Notes under the pieces: model-generated
What the model saw: only the letters and a program-made list of their open reading frames with translations
Told to the model about the DNA's origin: nothing
Databases searched by the model: none
DNA from: Pseudolabrys sp.
GTDB lineage: Bacteria > Pseudomonadota > Alphaproteobacteria > Rhizobiales > Xanthobacteraceae
DNA: 42,372 nucleotides
Reading direction: 5' to 3'
Assembly (NCBI GenBank): GCA_022841665.1
Contig: JALHRB010000032.1
Coordinates: forward strand, 1-42,372
Part shown: positions 1-7,857 of the stretch, in pieces
How positions within the stretch are numbered: the stretch's first letter is position 1
Layout of the letters: each line of letters opens with the position of its first letter
Position numbers and translations under genes: made by a program

Positions 1-1449
1 GAAGCGCCGCAGCCGGCCGCCGTTCCGCCGCCGGCAATCGATACCGGGCGCACGCCTTTTCCGTCCGCCGGTCTCGGCGCGCCGCTAGTGCCGGCGCCCC
101 CGCCGACGCGGGCCCCGGCCGCCGTCAACATGCCGGCGATCGATTCGCGCCGCTCGGAATCCTATTACCAGACCAAGGGCACGATCTTCGGCGCGCTGAT
201 CGAAGCCATCGACCTCGCGCAACTGGCGCGGCTCGACGCCGACTCCGCACGCGAGGAAATCCGCGACATCGTCAACGAGATCATCGCGATCAAGAATATC
301 GTGATGTCGATCTCGGAGCAGGAAGAGCTGCTCGACGACATCTGCAACGACGTGCTCGGCTTCGGTCCGCTCGAGCCGCTCTTGTCGCGCGACGACATCG
401 CCGACATCATGGTGAACGGCTCCGGCACGGTTTATATCGAAGTCGCGGGCAAGATTCAGCGCACGGGCATCCGCTTCCGCGACAACCAGCAGCTTCTGAA
501 CATCTGCCAGCGCATCGTCAGCCAGATCGGCCGCCGCGTCGACGAATCTTCGCCGATCTGCGACGCGCGCCTCCCCGACGGCAGCCGCGTCAACGCCATC
601 GTGCCGCCCCTGGCGATCGACGGGCCGGCGCTCACCATCCGCAAGTTCAAGAAGGACAAGCTGACGCTCGACCAGCTCGTCAAGTTCGGCACCATCACGC
701 CGCAAGGCGCCGAGATCCTGCGCATCATCGGCCGCTGCCGGGTCAACACGCTGGTGTCCGGCGGCACCGGCTCCGGCAAGACCACGCTGCTGAACTGTTT
801 GACGCAGTTTATCGACGATGACGAGCGCATCATCACCTGCGAAGACGCCGCCGAATTGCAGCTCCAGCAGCCGCATGTGGTGCGTCTGGAAACCCGCCCG
901 CCCAACCTCGAAGGCGAAGGGCAGGTGACCATGCGCGAGTTGGTGCGCAACTGCCTGCGTATGCGCCCGGAACGCATCATCGTCGGCGAAGTGCGCGGAC
1001 CCGAGGCGTTCGACCTGCTGCAGGCGATGAACACCGGCCACGACGGCTCCATGGGCACGCTGCACGCCAACAACCCGCGCGAGGCGCTGTCGCGCTGCGA
1101 GTCCATGATCACCATGGGCGGCTTCTCGCTGCCCTCACGCACCATCCGCGAGATGATCACCGCCTCGATCGACGTGGTCATACAGGTGGCCCGCCTGCGC
1201 GACGGCTCGCGCCGCATCACGCACATCACCGAGGTGATGGGCATGGAAGGCGACGTCCTCATCACCCAGGACCTGTTCGTCTACGACATGATCGGCGAAG
1301 ACGCGGCGGGCAAGATCATCGGCCGCCACCGCGCGACCGGCATCGGCCGTCCGCGCTTCTGGGATCGCGCCCGCTACTACGGCGAGGAGCAGCGGCTGGC
1401 CGCCGCGCTCGACGCCGCCGAAGCCGCCAACGAAGCCATGCAGCGCTGA
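1..1449 (+). CDS. cpaF: Tad/Flp pilus assembly ATPase CpaF (TadA), 5' end outside window
   Basis: Secretion ATPase that powers assembly of Flp/Tad pili at the inner membrane, a member of the type II/IV secretion ATPase (GspE/VirB11) superfamily. The reading frame is open from base 1, so the true start lies upstream; the GTG at 88 is only an internal codon in a Pro/Ala-rich linker. Visible motifs are a Walker A box GGTGSGKT (bases 760-783), the Walker B-type IIVGEVRG segment (its Glu at about 988) and the following His box GTLHANNPREAL (about 1054-1089). The 482 visible residues already equal a normal CpaF, so probably little is missing. The next gene, tadB, starts 10 bases after the stop, indicating one operon. 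Assignment is secure from motifs and from the cpaF-tadB-tadC order. Confidence 0.96.
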   Translation, partial: EAPQPAAVPPPAIDTGRTPFPSAGLGAPLVPAPPPTRAPAAVNMPAIDSRRSESYYQTKGTIFGALIEAIDLAQLARLDADSAREEIRDIVNEIIAIKNIVMSISEQEELLDDICNDVLGFGPLEPLLSRDDIADIMVNGSGTVYIEVAGKIQRTGIRFRDNQQLLNICQRIVSQIGRRVDESSPICDARLPDGSRVNAIVPPLAIDGPALTIRKFKKDKLTLDQLVKFGTITPQGAEILRIIGRCRVNTLVSGGTGSGKTTLLNCLTQFIDDDERIITCEDAAELQLQQPHVVRLETRPPNLEGEGQVTMRELVRNCLRMRPERIIVGEVRGPEAFDLLQAMNTGHDGSMGTLHANNPREALSRCESMITMGGFSLPSRTIREMITASIDVVIQVARLRDGSRRITHITEVMGMEGDVLITQDLFVYDMIGEDAAGKIIGRHRATGIGRPRFWDRARYYGEEQRLAAALDAAEAANEAMQR

Positions 1450-1459
1450 GGGCGGACCC

Positions 1460-2428
1460 ATGAACGCGATAGCCGTCTTCTTCCTCGCCGCGGTCGCCGT
1501 CGGCGGCATCGTCTGGGTTTTCGTTTACCCGATCCTGTCGGGCGAACGGAAGGCGGAAAAGCGCATGGAAAGCGTGGCCAAAGTCGGGCCGGTGGCGCGC
1601 ACGCCGCGCGCCGCGACCCGATCGCGGCGCGACACGATCGAATCGACGCTGAAGGAGTTCGAGGAGCGTCACAAGAAGCAGAAGAGCCCGCCGCTGTCGG
1701 TGCGCATCGCGCAGGCCGGCCTGTCCTGGTCGAAGCAGCAGTTCATGCTGGTCTCGGCCGGCTGCGGGATCGTCTGCGTGGTTCTGGGCGTGTTTGTCGG
1801 CGCCGGTCTGCCGGCTTCCATCGGCCTCGGCTTTGCCGGCGCCTTCGGCATCCCGCGCTGGCTGCTGTCGTTCCTGAAGAAGCGGCGCGAAGCCAGGTTC
1901 CTCAACGCGTTTCCGGACGCCGTCGACATCATCGTGCGCGGAGTGAAGGCGGGCCTGCCGCTGCTCGACTGCATGAAGATGATCACGATCGAGGCGCCGG
2001 AGCCGATCAAGACCGAATTCCGCGCCATCGTGGAAACGCAGGCGGTCGGCATGCCGCTGGGCGAGGCCTGCGGCAAGCTCTACGAGCGCACGCCGGTGCC
2101 GGAAGCCAACTTCTTCGCCATCGTGATCGCGATCCAGCAGAAGGCCGGCGGCAACCTGTCGGAAGCGCTCGGCAACCTGTCGCGCGTGCTGCGCGACCGC
2201 AAAAAGATGAAGGCGAAGATCCAAGCCATGTCGCAGGAGGCGAAAGCCTCTGCCGCCATCATCGGCGCCTTGCCGGTCGCCGTCATGACGATCGTCTACA
2301 TCACCAGCCCGCACTACATCGCACTGCTGTTTACCGAGCCGCTCGGCAACGTGATGCTGGCAGCCTCCGCGGTGTGGATGTCGATGGGCGTGCTGGTGAT
2401 GAAGAAGATGATCAACTTCGACTTCTGA
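1460..2428 (+). CDS. tadB: Tad pilus inner-membrane protein TadB
   Basis: Inner-membrane platform protein of the Flp/Tad pilus machine, GspF-type (T2SSF domain), expected to pair with TadC and to be driven by CpaF. The 322-residue product has an N-terminal membrane segment (residues about 4-24), a charged cytoplasmic stretch, a hydrophobic pair near residues 95-135, a conserved cytoplasmic T2SSF region containing FPDAVDIIVRGVKAGLPL, and two C-terminal membrane segments (about 270-317). Length and topology match the family. It starts 10 bases after cpaF and is followed by tadC 10 bases after its stop, so the three genes are almost certainly co-transcribed and translationally linked. Confidence 0.94.
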   Translation: MNAIAVFFLAAVAVGGIVWVFVYPILSGERKAEKRMESVAKVGPVARTPRAATRSRRDTIESTLKEFEERHKKQKSPPLSVRIAQAGLSWSKQQFMLVSAGCGIVCVVLGVFVGAGLPASIGLGFAGAFGIPRWLLSFLKKRREARFLNAFPDAVDIIVRGVKAGLPLLDCMKMITIEAPEPIKTEFRAIVETQAVGMPLGEACGKLYERTPVPEANFFAIVIAIQQKAGGNLSEALGNLSRVLRDRKKMKAKIQAMSQEAKASAAIIGALPVAVMTIVYITSPHYIALLFTEPLGNVMLAASAVWMSMGVLVMKKMINFDF

Positions 2429-2438
2429 AGCGGGAACG

Positions 2439-3416
2439 ATGCTCGATTTCATCATCAGTTCGCTCAACGCGCAGACGCTGACCGTGGTGTTCGCCGCGGT
2501 GGCGGCGGCGGCGACGGTGCTGACGCTGGCGATGCCGCTGGTGTTCGCCGACCCGCTCGGCAAGCGCATGAAGGCGGTGGCGGTCGAGCGCGAGAAAATC
2601 CGCCAGCGCGAGCGCGAGCGCATGGCGCAGGAGAAGCAGAAGATATCGCTGCGGCAGTCGCCCAAGCAGTACATCCAGACCGTCGTCGACCGCTTCAACC
2701 TGACCAAATGGGTGGGGCAGGAAGAGGCGCGCCTGAAGCTTGTGCAGGCGGGCTATCGCGGCCAGGCGCCCTACGTGACCTACCTGTTCTTCCGCATGGT
2801 GACGCCGGTGGCGGCGGCCCTGTTCGCCGCCTTCTACCTGTTCGTCGTGCTCGACTTCGGTCAGCCGCCGATGGTCAAGCTCGGCATGTGCATCTTCGCC
2901 GCGTATGCCGGCATGCACATGCCGTGGATGATCCTGAAGAGCAAGATTCAGAAGCGGCAGATCTCGATCAAGCGCGCCTTCCCCGACACGCTCGACCTGC
3001 TGCTGATTTGCGTCGAATCCGGCATGTCGATCGAGGCGGCGTTCAAGAAGGTGAGCGAGGAGATCGGCTCGCAGTCGGTCGCGCTGGCGGAAGAACTGAC
3101 GCTCACCACCGCCGAACTCTCCTACCTGCCCGACCGCCGCCAGGCCTACGAGAACCTGGCCAAGCGCACGGACCTGGAAGGCGTGAAATCGGTCTGCATG
3201 GCCTTGCAGCAGGCCGAACGCTACGGCACGCCGCTCGCCAGCATGCTGCGCGTGATGGCGCAGGAAAACCGCGACATGCGCATGTCGGAAGCCGAGAAGA
3301 AGGCCGCCGGCCTGCCGCCCAAGCTCACCGTGCCGATGATCCTGTTCTTCCTGCCGGTGCTGTTCGTCGTGATTCTGGGACCGGCCGCGATCAAGGTGAT
3401 GACGGTCAACAACTGA
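2439..3416 (+). CDS. tadC: Tad pilus inner-membrane protein TadC
   Basis: Second GspF-type platform protein of the Flp/Tad pilus, 325 residues. It has an N-terminal membrane segment (about 12-37), a basic coiled segment rich in Arg/Glu/Lys (about 45-75), a membrane pair around 108-160, the T2SSF core with FPDTLDLLLICVESGMSIEAA, and a C-terminal hydrophobic segment ending in VMTVNN. The sequence is clearly paralogous to the preceding tadB, as usual for this pair. The gene ends the plus-strand block; the following tadD is on the opposite strand 34 bases away, so tadC is the last cistron of the visible operon. No strong intrinsic terminator is seen in the short convergent gap. Confidence 0.94.
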   Translation: MLDFIISSLNAQTLTVVFAAVAAAATVLTLAMPLVFADPLGKRMKAVAVEREKIRQRERERMAQEKQKISLRQSPKQYIQTVVDRFNLTKWVGQEEARLKLVQAGYRGQAPYVTYLFFRMVTPVAAALFAAFYLFVVLDFGQPPMVKLGMCIFAAYAGMHMPWMILKSKIQKRQISIKRAFPDTLDLLLICVESGMSIEAAFKKVSEEIGSQSVALAEELTLTTAELSYLPDRRQAYENLAKRTDLEGVKSVCMALQQAERYGTPLASMLRVMAQENRDMRMSEAEKKAAGLPPKLTVPMILFFLPVLFVVILGPAAIKVMTVNN

Positions 3417-3450
3417 GGCGGCCGCCCGCGGTTCGCGGAGCGCGCTTAGC

Positions 3451-4290
3451 TCAGGTCCCCGCGTCGGGCGAGAGATAGGGCTTGCCGCCCTTCTTCTTCC
3501 AGTCGCCGCCGTGTTGCGCCAGCATCTCGCGCAAGTATCCGACATTGGCGGCCGCCTCGTCCGCCGGCAGGTCGGCGGAGGCGATCTTCTCGGCCTCGGC
3601 GAAGCGGCCTTGCAGGCCGACCGCGAGCGCCAGGTTCTGTCGCACCTTCGGTCCGGCGCTGGGCTGGGTGACCGCGCGTCGCAACGTCTTCTCGGCGCGC
3701 TTGAGGTCCTTCATCAGGGCGTAGGACAGGCCGAGATTGGACAGCACCGAGGGCTCATCGGGCACGATCTTGAGCGCCGACGTGTAATAGCGCTGCGCGT
3801 CGGCGTGGCGGCCCATCTGGTCGAGCACCGCGCCTTGCGCGTTCAGGATGCGCCAGTCGGGATTATCGGGCGTGTGCGCCTTGCTGAGCGCCTCGAGCGC
3901 CTGCGGGTATTGCCCGGCATCGGCGAGCGCGCGGCCATAGGCGCCGGAGAGCTTCATGTTGTTGGGGCTGCGGATCGAGGCGGCCTCCAGCACGGCGACC
4001 GCCTGGGCGCGCTGGTCGGTCGCGCGCAAGGCGCGGGCATAGGCGATGGCCGCTTCGACGTCGGAGGGATCGGCTTTGTAGCGGGCGCCCCAGACCTCCA
4101 GCACGCGCCGCCAGCCCGCCTCGCCGCGCGGGGCTTCGGGAGCCGTGCCGACCGAACCGGTGACGTCGCCGTCGCCCGCGGTCTTGCAGCCCGCGATCGG
4201 CAGCGCCAGGACGGCCGCCAGGGCCACCGAGGCGAGCAAGCGGGCGGCGCGGGCCGGGCGAAGGGGCATGGAAGCCGAGGGACGGGCCAT
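3451..4290 (-). CDS. tadD: TadD-like TPR lipoprotein of the Tad pilus system
   Basis: Probable outer-membrane-associated pilotin-like lipoprotein of the Tad apparatus; TadD proteins are TPR lipoproteins needed for Flp pilus assembly or secretin stability. The 279-residue product has a basic N terminus, a hydrophobic signal segment and a lipobox LPIAGC with acceptor Cys35. Helical TPR repeats fill residues about 60-240, for example the stretch around DQMGRHADAQRYYTSAL. The first ATG (4290) is used; an in-frame ATG at 4269 would also keep the signal peptide and neither has an ideal ribosome-binding site. Its position right after tadC supports the Tad role. Unlike the tadBC genes it is transcribed convergently, so it must have its own promoter in the 4291-4374 intergenic region. 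Confidence 0.88.
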   Translation of the reverse strand: MARPSASMPLRPARAARLLASVALAAVLALPIAGCKTAGDGDVTGSVGTAPEAPRGEAGWRRVLEVWGARYKADPSDVEAAIAYARALRATDQRAQAVAVLEAASIRSPNNMKLSGAYGRALADAGQYPQALEALSKAHTPDNPDWRILNAQGAVLDQMGRHADAQRYYTSALKIVPDEPSVLSNLGLSYALMKDLKRAEKTLRRAVTQPSAGPKVRQNLALAVGLQGRFAEAEKIASADLPADEAAANVGYLREMLAQHGGDWKKKGGKPYLSPDAGT

Positions 4291-4306
4291 GCTCCATGCA
4301 ATAAAA

Positions 4307-4330
4307 GGTTAACCCTAACGGGAGGTTAAC
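4307..4330. promoter_or_regulatory. Direct repeat GGTTAAC x2, possible CtrA-like half sites
   Basis: Two identical GGTTAAC copies (4307-4313 and 4324-4330) lie 17 bases apart in the divergent gap between tadD and the acyl-CoA dehydrogenase-like gene. On the tadD strand each reads GTTAACC, which contains the TTAACC half of the alphaproteobacterial CtrA recognition sequence. Tad pilus genes are CtrA-dependent in Caulobacter, so an operator function is plausible, but spacing differs from the canonical TTAA-N7-TTAA. The repeat is seen directly; its function is inference. Confidence 0.4.
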
Positions 4331-4337
4331 TCCCCTT

Positions 4338-4366
4338 GTGACGCCGAAAATCGTTTCCCGTATAAG
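4338..4366 (+). promoter_or_regulatory. Candidate promoter of the acyl-CoA dehydrogenase-like operon
   Basis: A good -10 hexamer TATAAG occupies 4361-4366, with a weak -35 candidate GTGACG at 4338-4343 (17-base spacer). The start codon is at 4375, only 8 bases beyond the -10 box, so a transcript from this promoter would have almost no leader, and no Shine-Dalgarno sequence precedes the ATG. Prediction by eye only. Confidence 0.4.
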
Positions 4367-4374
4367 ATCGCCCC

Positions 4375-5607
4375 ATGAACCACCTCCTCTCCCCCGACGA
4401 ACTCGCTCTGCAGGCGCGGGCGCGCGAGTTTTCGCAAAAAATCGTCGCCCCGCGCGCCGGGGCCATCGACCGCGACGAGCAATATCCCTGGGACATCGTG
4501 AAGGCGCTCGGCGACGCCGGCTTCCTCGGCATGACCATGCCGAAAGCCTATGGCGGCCAGGACCGCTCCTTTCTCGACGCCGTGCTGGTGATCGAGGAGA
4601 TGGCCAAATCCTGCACGGTCACGGCGCGCATCGTGGTCGAGACCAATATGGGCGCGATCTCGACGGTCATGGCCTATGGCAGCGAGGCGCAGAAGCGGCT
4701 CGCGGCGAAGCTGGTGCTGTCCGGCGACAAGCCGGCCATCTGCATCACCGAGCCGGAGGCCGGCTCCGACACCACCGCCATGACCACGCGCGCCGAACGC
4801 CGCGGCGACAAGTACGTCATCAACGGCAAGAAGCACTGGATCACCGGCGCCGGGGTCTCAAAGCTGCATCTCATCTTCGCGCGCGTGATCGACGAGAGCG
4901 GCGAGGATCTCGGCATCGGCGGCTTCCTCGCCGTGCGTGACGAGGCCAATAAACAGAACTCGGGCCTGCGCGTATCGAAGCGCGAGCAGACCATGGGCCT
5001 GCGCGGCATGCCGGAAGGCGAACTCACTTTCGAGAACCTGGAAGTGCCGGCGGACATGGTGGTGATGCCGCCGTCCGGCTTCAAGCGCGGCTTCGCCGAC
5101 CTGATGAACGCCTATAACAGCCAGCGCGTCGGCGCCGGCACGGTGGCCATGGGTATTGCCGCCGGCGCGCTCGACCATGCACTTGCCTGGGTGAAAGAGC
5201 GCGAGCAGTTCGGCCGGCCGATCGGCGAATTCCAGGGCCTGCAATGGATGCTGGCCGACATGCAGGTGGCGCTCACCGCGTCGCGGTTGATGCTTTACAG
5301 CGCAGCGCGTTCGCGCGGGCCGGGCAGCGCCTTCCCCGATCCGATGCTGGCGGCGCAGGCGAAGATTTTTGCCTCGGAGAGCGCCATCAAGATCGTCAAC
5401 GATGCGCTGCAGTTTTTCGGCGCGCGCGGCTATTCGCGCGAGCTGCCTTTGGAGCGCATGGCGCGCGACGTGCGCATGTTCACCATCGGCGGCGGCACCG
5501 CGCAGGTGCTGCGCACCTTGGTCGCCTCCAAGATGCTGGGCTGGAAGCTGCCGCAGACGCGCGATGGCTACGTGCCCAAGCCCTCGATGCGCGACGCCGC
5601 GGAGTGA
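4375..5607 (+). CDS. Acyl-CoA dehydrogenase-fold protein, candidate 3-sulfinopropanoyl-CoA desulfinase-like
   Basis: A 410-residue member of the acyl-CoA dehydrogenase superfamily with the full fold: N-terminal helical domain, middle beta domain with ITEPEAGSDTTAM and KHWITGAG (FAD-binding region), and C-terminal helical domain with EREQFGRPIGEFQGLQWMLAD. The catalytic Glu of classical dehydrogenases (motif EGT) is replaced: the sequence reads TIGGGTAQV, with Gly374 at that site. The alternative Glu site of isovaleryl-CoA-type enzymes appears as NSQR with Gln250. Arg85 sits in the TARIVVETNMG helix. I recall that the Advenella 3-sulfinopropanoyl-CoA desulfinase has a corresponding Arg (about 84) and Gln (about 246), so sulfinate release or another non-dehydrogenating reaction is more likely than simple dehydrogenation. 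First gene of a four-gene operon; the ATG of the next gene lies 2 bases after its stop. Fold secure, exact substrate unproven. Confidence 0.85.
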   Translation: MNHLLSPDELALQARAREFSQKIVAPRAGAIDRDEQYPWDIVKALGDAGFLGMTMPKAYGGQDRSFLDAVLVIEEMAKSCTVTARIVVETNMGAISTVMAYGSEAQKRLAAKLVLSGDKPAICITEPEAGSDTTAMTTRAERRGDKYVINGKKHWITGAGVSKLHLIFARVIDESGEDLGIGGFLAVRDEANKQNSGLRVSKREQTMGLRGMPEGELTFENLEVPADMVVMPPSGFKRGFADLMNAYNSQRVGAGTVAMGIAAGALDHALAWVKEREQFGRPIGEFQGLQWMLADMQVALTASRLMLYSAARSRGPGSAFPDPMLAAQAKIFASESAIKIVNDALQFFGARGYSRELPLERMARDVRMFTIGGGTAQVLRTLVASKMLGWKLPQTRDGYVPKPSMRDAAE

Positions 5608-5609
5608 CC

Positions 5610-6986
5610 ATGCATCCTGTCTTTGTCCGCGCCGGCAAGGCGCAAGGCGTGCCGATCCTGTTCGTCACCCCGGCCACACTTGCCGCTATCACCAAGGGTC
5701 TCGACGCGAACGCTCGCGCCTTCATCAAGTCCGCCGGTTTCGAGGCCAAGCCCGGCCGCCACCTGCTGGTGCCCGCCGCGGACGGCAAGCTCGCAGCGGT
5801 TCTGTTCGGCATCGAAGCAAGCGACGCGGGCCTCAAAGATGCGTTCCGGCCGGGATCGCTCACGGGCCTCCTGCCGCCCGGCACCTACTACTTCGGCAAT
5901 GCGCCGCACGATGCGCGGCTTGCGGCCCTCGCGATCGCCCTTGGCGCCTATCAATTCACACGCTACCGCAAGGGCGAGGCGCGCGACATCAAGCTGCAAG
6001 TGCCCGAAGGCCTCGATGGCGACGATCTCAGCCGCATCGTCGACGGCGTCACGCTCGCGCGCGACCTCATCAACACGCCGTCGAACGACATGGGGCCGGC
6101 GGAGCTCGAAGCGGCCGCGCGCGCCGTGGCAAAGAAGCACGGCGCCAAGATCGGCGTGACGACCGGCGCAGCGCTCCGGAAGAACTTTCCGCTCGTTCAC
6201 GCTGTCGGCATGGGCTCGCCGCGCAGTCCCCGGCTGATCGACTTCACCTGGGGCAAGCCGGGCGATCCCAAGATCACTCTGGTCGGCAAGGGCGTGTGCT
6301 TCGACACCGGCGGGCTCGACATCAAGCCCGACACCGGCATGCTCAACATGAAGAAGGACATGGGCGGGGCGGCGACCGCGCTGGCGCTCGCCTCCATGAT
6401 CATGGCGCGCCAGCTCAAAGTCCGCCTGCGCGTACTCATCCCGGCGGTGGAGAACTCGGTTTCCGGCGAGAGTTTCCGACCGCGCGACGTCTTCAAGTCA
6501 CGCAAAGGGCTCACCGTCGAGATCGGCAACACCGACGCCGAAGGCCGTCTCATTCTCGCCGACGCGCTCACGCTTGCCGACGAGGACAAGCCGGCGCTGG
6601 TGGTCGATTTCGCCACGCTCACCGGCGCGGCGCGCGTCGCGCTCGGGCCGGAGGTGCCGCCCTTCTTCACCGATGACGACGCGCTCGCCGACGAGCTGAT
6701 GCGCCACGGTGCCGCCGAGAGCGACCCGGTCTGGCGGCTGCCGCTGTGGCGGCCTTACGAGGCGATGCTCGATTCCAAGGTGGCCGACCTCAACAACGTC
6801 GGCAGCGGCGGCCAGGGCGGCGCCATCACTGCCGCGTTGTTCCTGCGCCGCTTCGTCGAAGCGAAGTCCTGGCTGCATCTCGACATCTTCGCCTGGAATG
6901 CCTCGACGAAACCGGGCCGCCCGGAAGGCGGCGAGTGCATGACGGCGCGCGCGCTCTACGCGCTGTTGTGCGCGCGCTATTCCTGA
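5610..6986 (+). CDS. Leucyl aminopeptidase family protein (M17)
   Basis: Cytoplasmic M17 metallo-aminopeptidase expected to remove N-terminal residues from peptides using two divalent metal ions. The start ATG at 5610 follows the upstream stop by 2 bases; the frame is open further upstream, but that region is the other gene. The 458-residue protein has the catalytic C-terminal domain with GKGVCFDTGG (Lys227, Asp232), MKKDMGGAA (Asp250) and the family signature NTDAEGRL (Asp309, Glu311, Arg313). These match the metal ligands and catalytic Arg of PepA. It is shorter than the roughly 500-residue E. coli PepA because the N-terminal domain is reduced, as in other rhizobial members. An NlpC/P60 gene starts 7 bases later, suggesting linked peptide processing. 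Confidence 0.93.
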   Translation: MHPVFVRAGKAQGVPILFVTPATLAAITKGLDANARAFIKSAGFEAKPGRHLLVPAADGKLAAVLFGIEASDAGLKDAFRPGSLTGLLPPGTYYFGNAPHDARLAALAIALGAYQFTRYRKGEARDIKLQVPEGLDGDDLSRIVDGVTLARDLINTPSNDMGPAELEAAARAVAKKHGAKIGVTTGAALRKNFPLVHAVGMGSPRSPRLIDFTWGKPGDPKITLVGKGVCFDTGGLDIKPDTGMLNMKKDMGGAATALALASMIMARQLKVRLRVLIPAVENSVSGESFRPRDVFKSRKGLTVEIGNTDAEGRLILADALTLADEDKPALVVDFATLTGAARVALGPEVPPFFTDDDALADELMRHGAAESDPVWRLPLWRPYEAMLDSKVADLNNVGSGGQGGAITAALFLRRFVEAKSWLHLDIFAWNASTKPGRPEGGECMTARALYALLCARYS

Positions 6987-6993
6987 GCGCTGC

Positions 6994-7833
6994 ATGGTCG
7001 CGCTCGACCCGCGCATCAACGCATTCCGGCCGGAGATCGCGGCAGCCCATCTGCGCGGACAGGTCGAAGCCAGGCGCTTTGTCGAAGGCGCGCGCCATGC
7101 CGTGATCGAGCCGATCGCCGACCTACGCCGCGCGCCGACGCACGACGCGCCGCTCGATACGCAGGCGCTGCTCGGCGACACCGTCGTCGTCTACGAGACC
7201 ACCGAGGAAGGCTGGGCCTGGGGCCAGCTCGAAAGCGACGGCTATGTCGGCTGGCTATCGGCCAACGCGCTCGGCACGCCCGGCCCTGCGGCGACGCATA
7301 AGGTCGCCGTGCCGCGTACGCTCGCCTTCCCCGGTCCCGACATCAAGCTGCCGCCGGCCGCCGCGCTGCCGATGGGCGCGCGGCTGACCATTGCGCGGCA
7401 GGACGAACGCTTCGGCGTGACGGAAAACGGCTGGCACATTCCGGCGGTGCATCTGGTGCCGGTAAAGGCGCGGCAGGCCGATTTCGTCGCGGTCGCCGAG
7501 AGCCTGATGCACGCGCCCTATCTCTGGGGCGGCAAGAGCTCGCTCGGCATCGACTGCTCCGGGTTGGTTCAGGTCGCCTTGCAGGCAGCCGGCGTGTCTT
7601 GCCCGCGCGACAGCGACATGCAGGAATTGGCCCTCGGCACGCTGTCGCCGCCTGGCAGGCTCAAGCGCGGCGACCTGGTGTTCTGGAAGGGGCACGTGGC
7701 CATCGCACGCGACAACGAGGCTCTGATCCACGCCAACGCCCATCATATGATGGTGGCGAGCGAGCCGGCCGACCGCGCGATCGCGCGCATCAAAGCCGCC
7801 GGTTCGGACGTAATCAGCGTGCGGCGGTTATAA
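6994..7833 (+). CDS. NlpC/P60 family cysteine peptidase with SH3-like domains
   Basis: Probable cell-wall peptide hydrolase (gamma-D-glutamyl-diamino acid endopeptidase class). The 279-residue product has no clear signal peptide. Residues about 30-155 look like two bacterial SH3-like modules (GWAWGQLESDGYVGWLS, then a second with ENGWHIPAVHL). The C-terminal NlpC/P60 domain carries the catalytic Cys188 in IDCSGLVQ, His234 in KGHVAIA and a third polar residue in the IHANAHH segment (His246). All catalytic residues are present. It is packed between the M17 aminopeptidase (7-base gap) and the BKACE gene (24-base gap), so it is co-expressed with them. With no export signal it may act on recycled muropeptides in the cytoplasm; that is inference. 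Confidence 0.9.
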   Translation: MVALDPRINAFRPEIAAAHLRGQVEARRFVEGARHAVIEPIADLRRAPTHDAPLDTQALLGDTVVVYETTEEGWAWGQLESDGYVGWLSANALGTPGPAATHKVAVPRTLAFPGPDIKLPPAAALPMGARLTIARQDERFGVTENGWHIPAVHLVPVKARQADFVAVAESLMHAPYLWGGKSSLGIDCSGLVQVALQAAGVSCPRDSDMQELALGTLSPPGRLKRGDLVFWKGHVAIARDNEALIHANAHHMMVASEPADRAIARIKAAGSDVISVRRL

Positions 7834-7857
7834 GCAGACTTGAAAGTGGAGTGAGAC

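Noticed and set aside
5244-5609. Upstream extension of the M17 aminopeptidase frame
   Set aside because: This stretch lies inside the acyl-CoA dehydrogenase-like gene; the ATG at 5610 starts the real protein.
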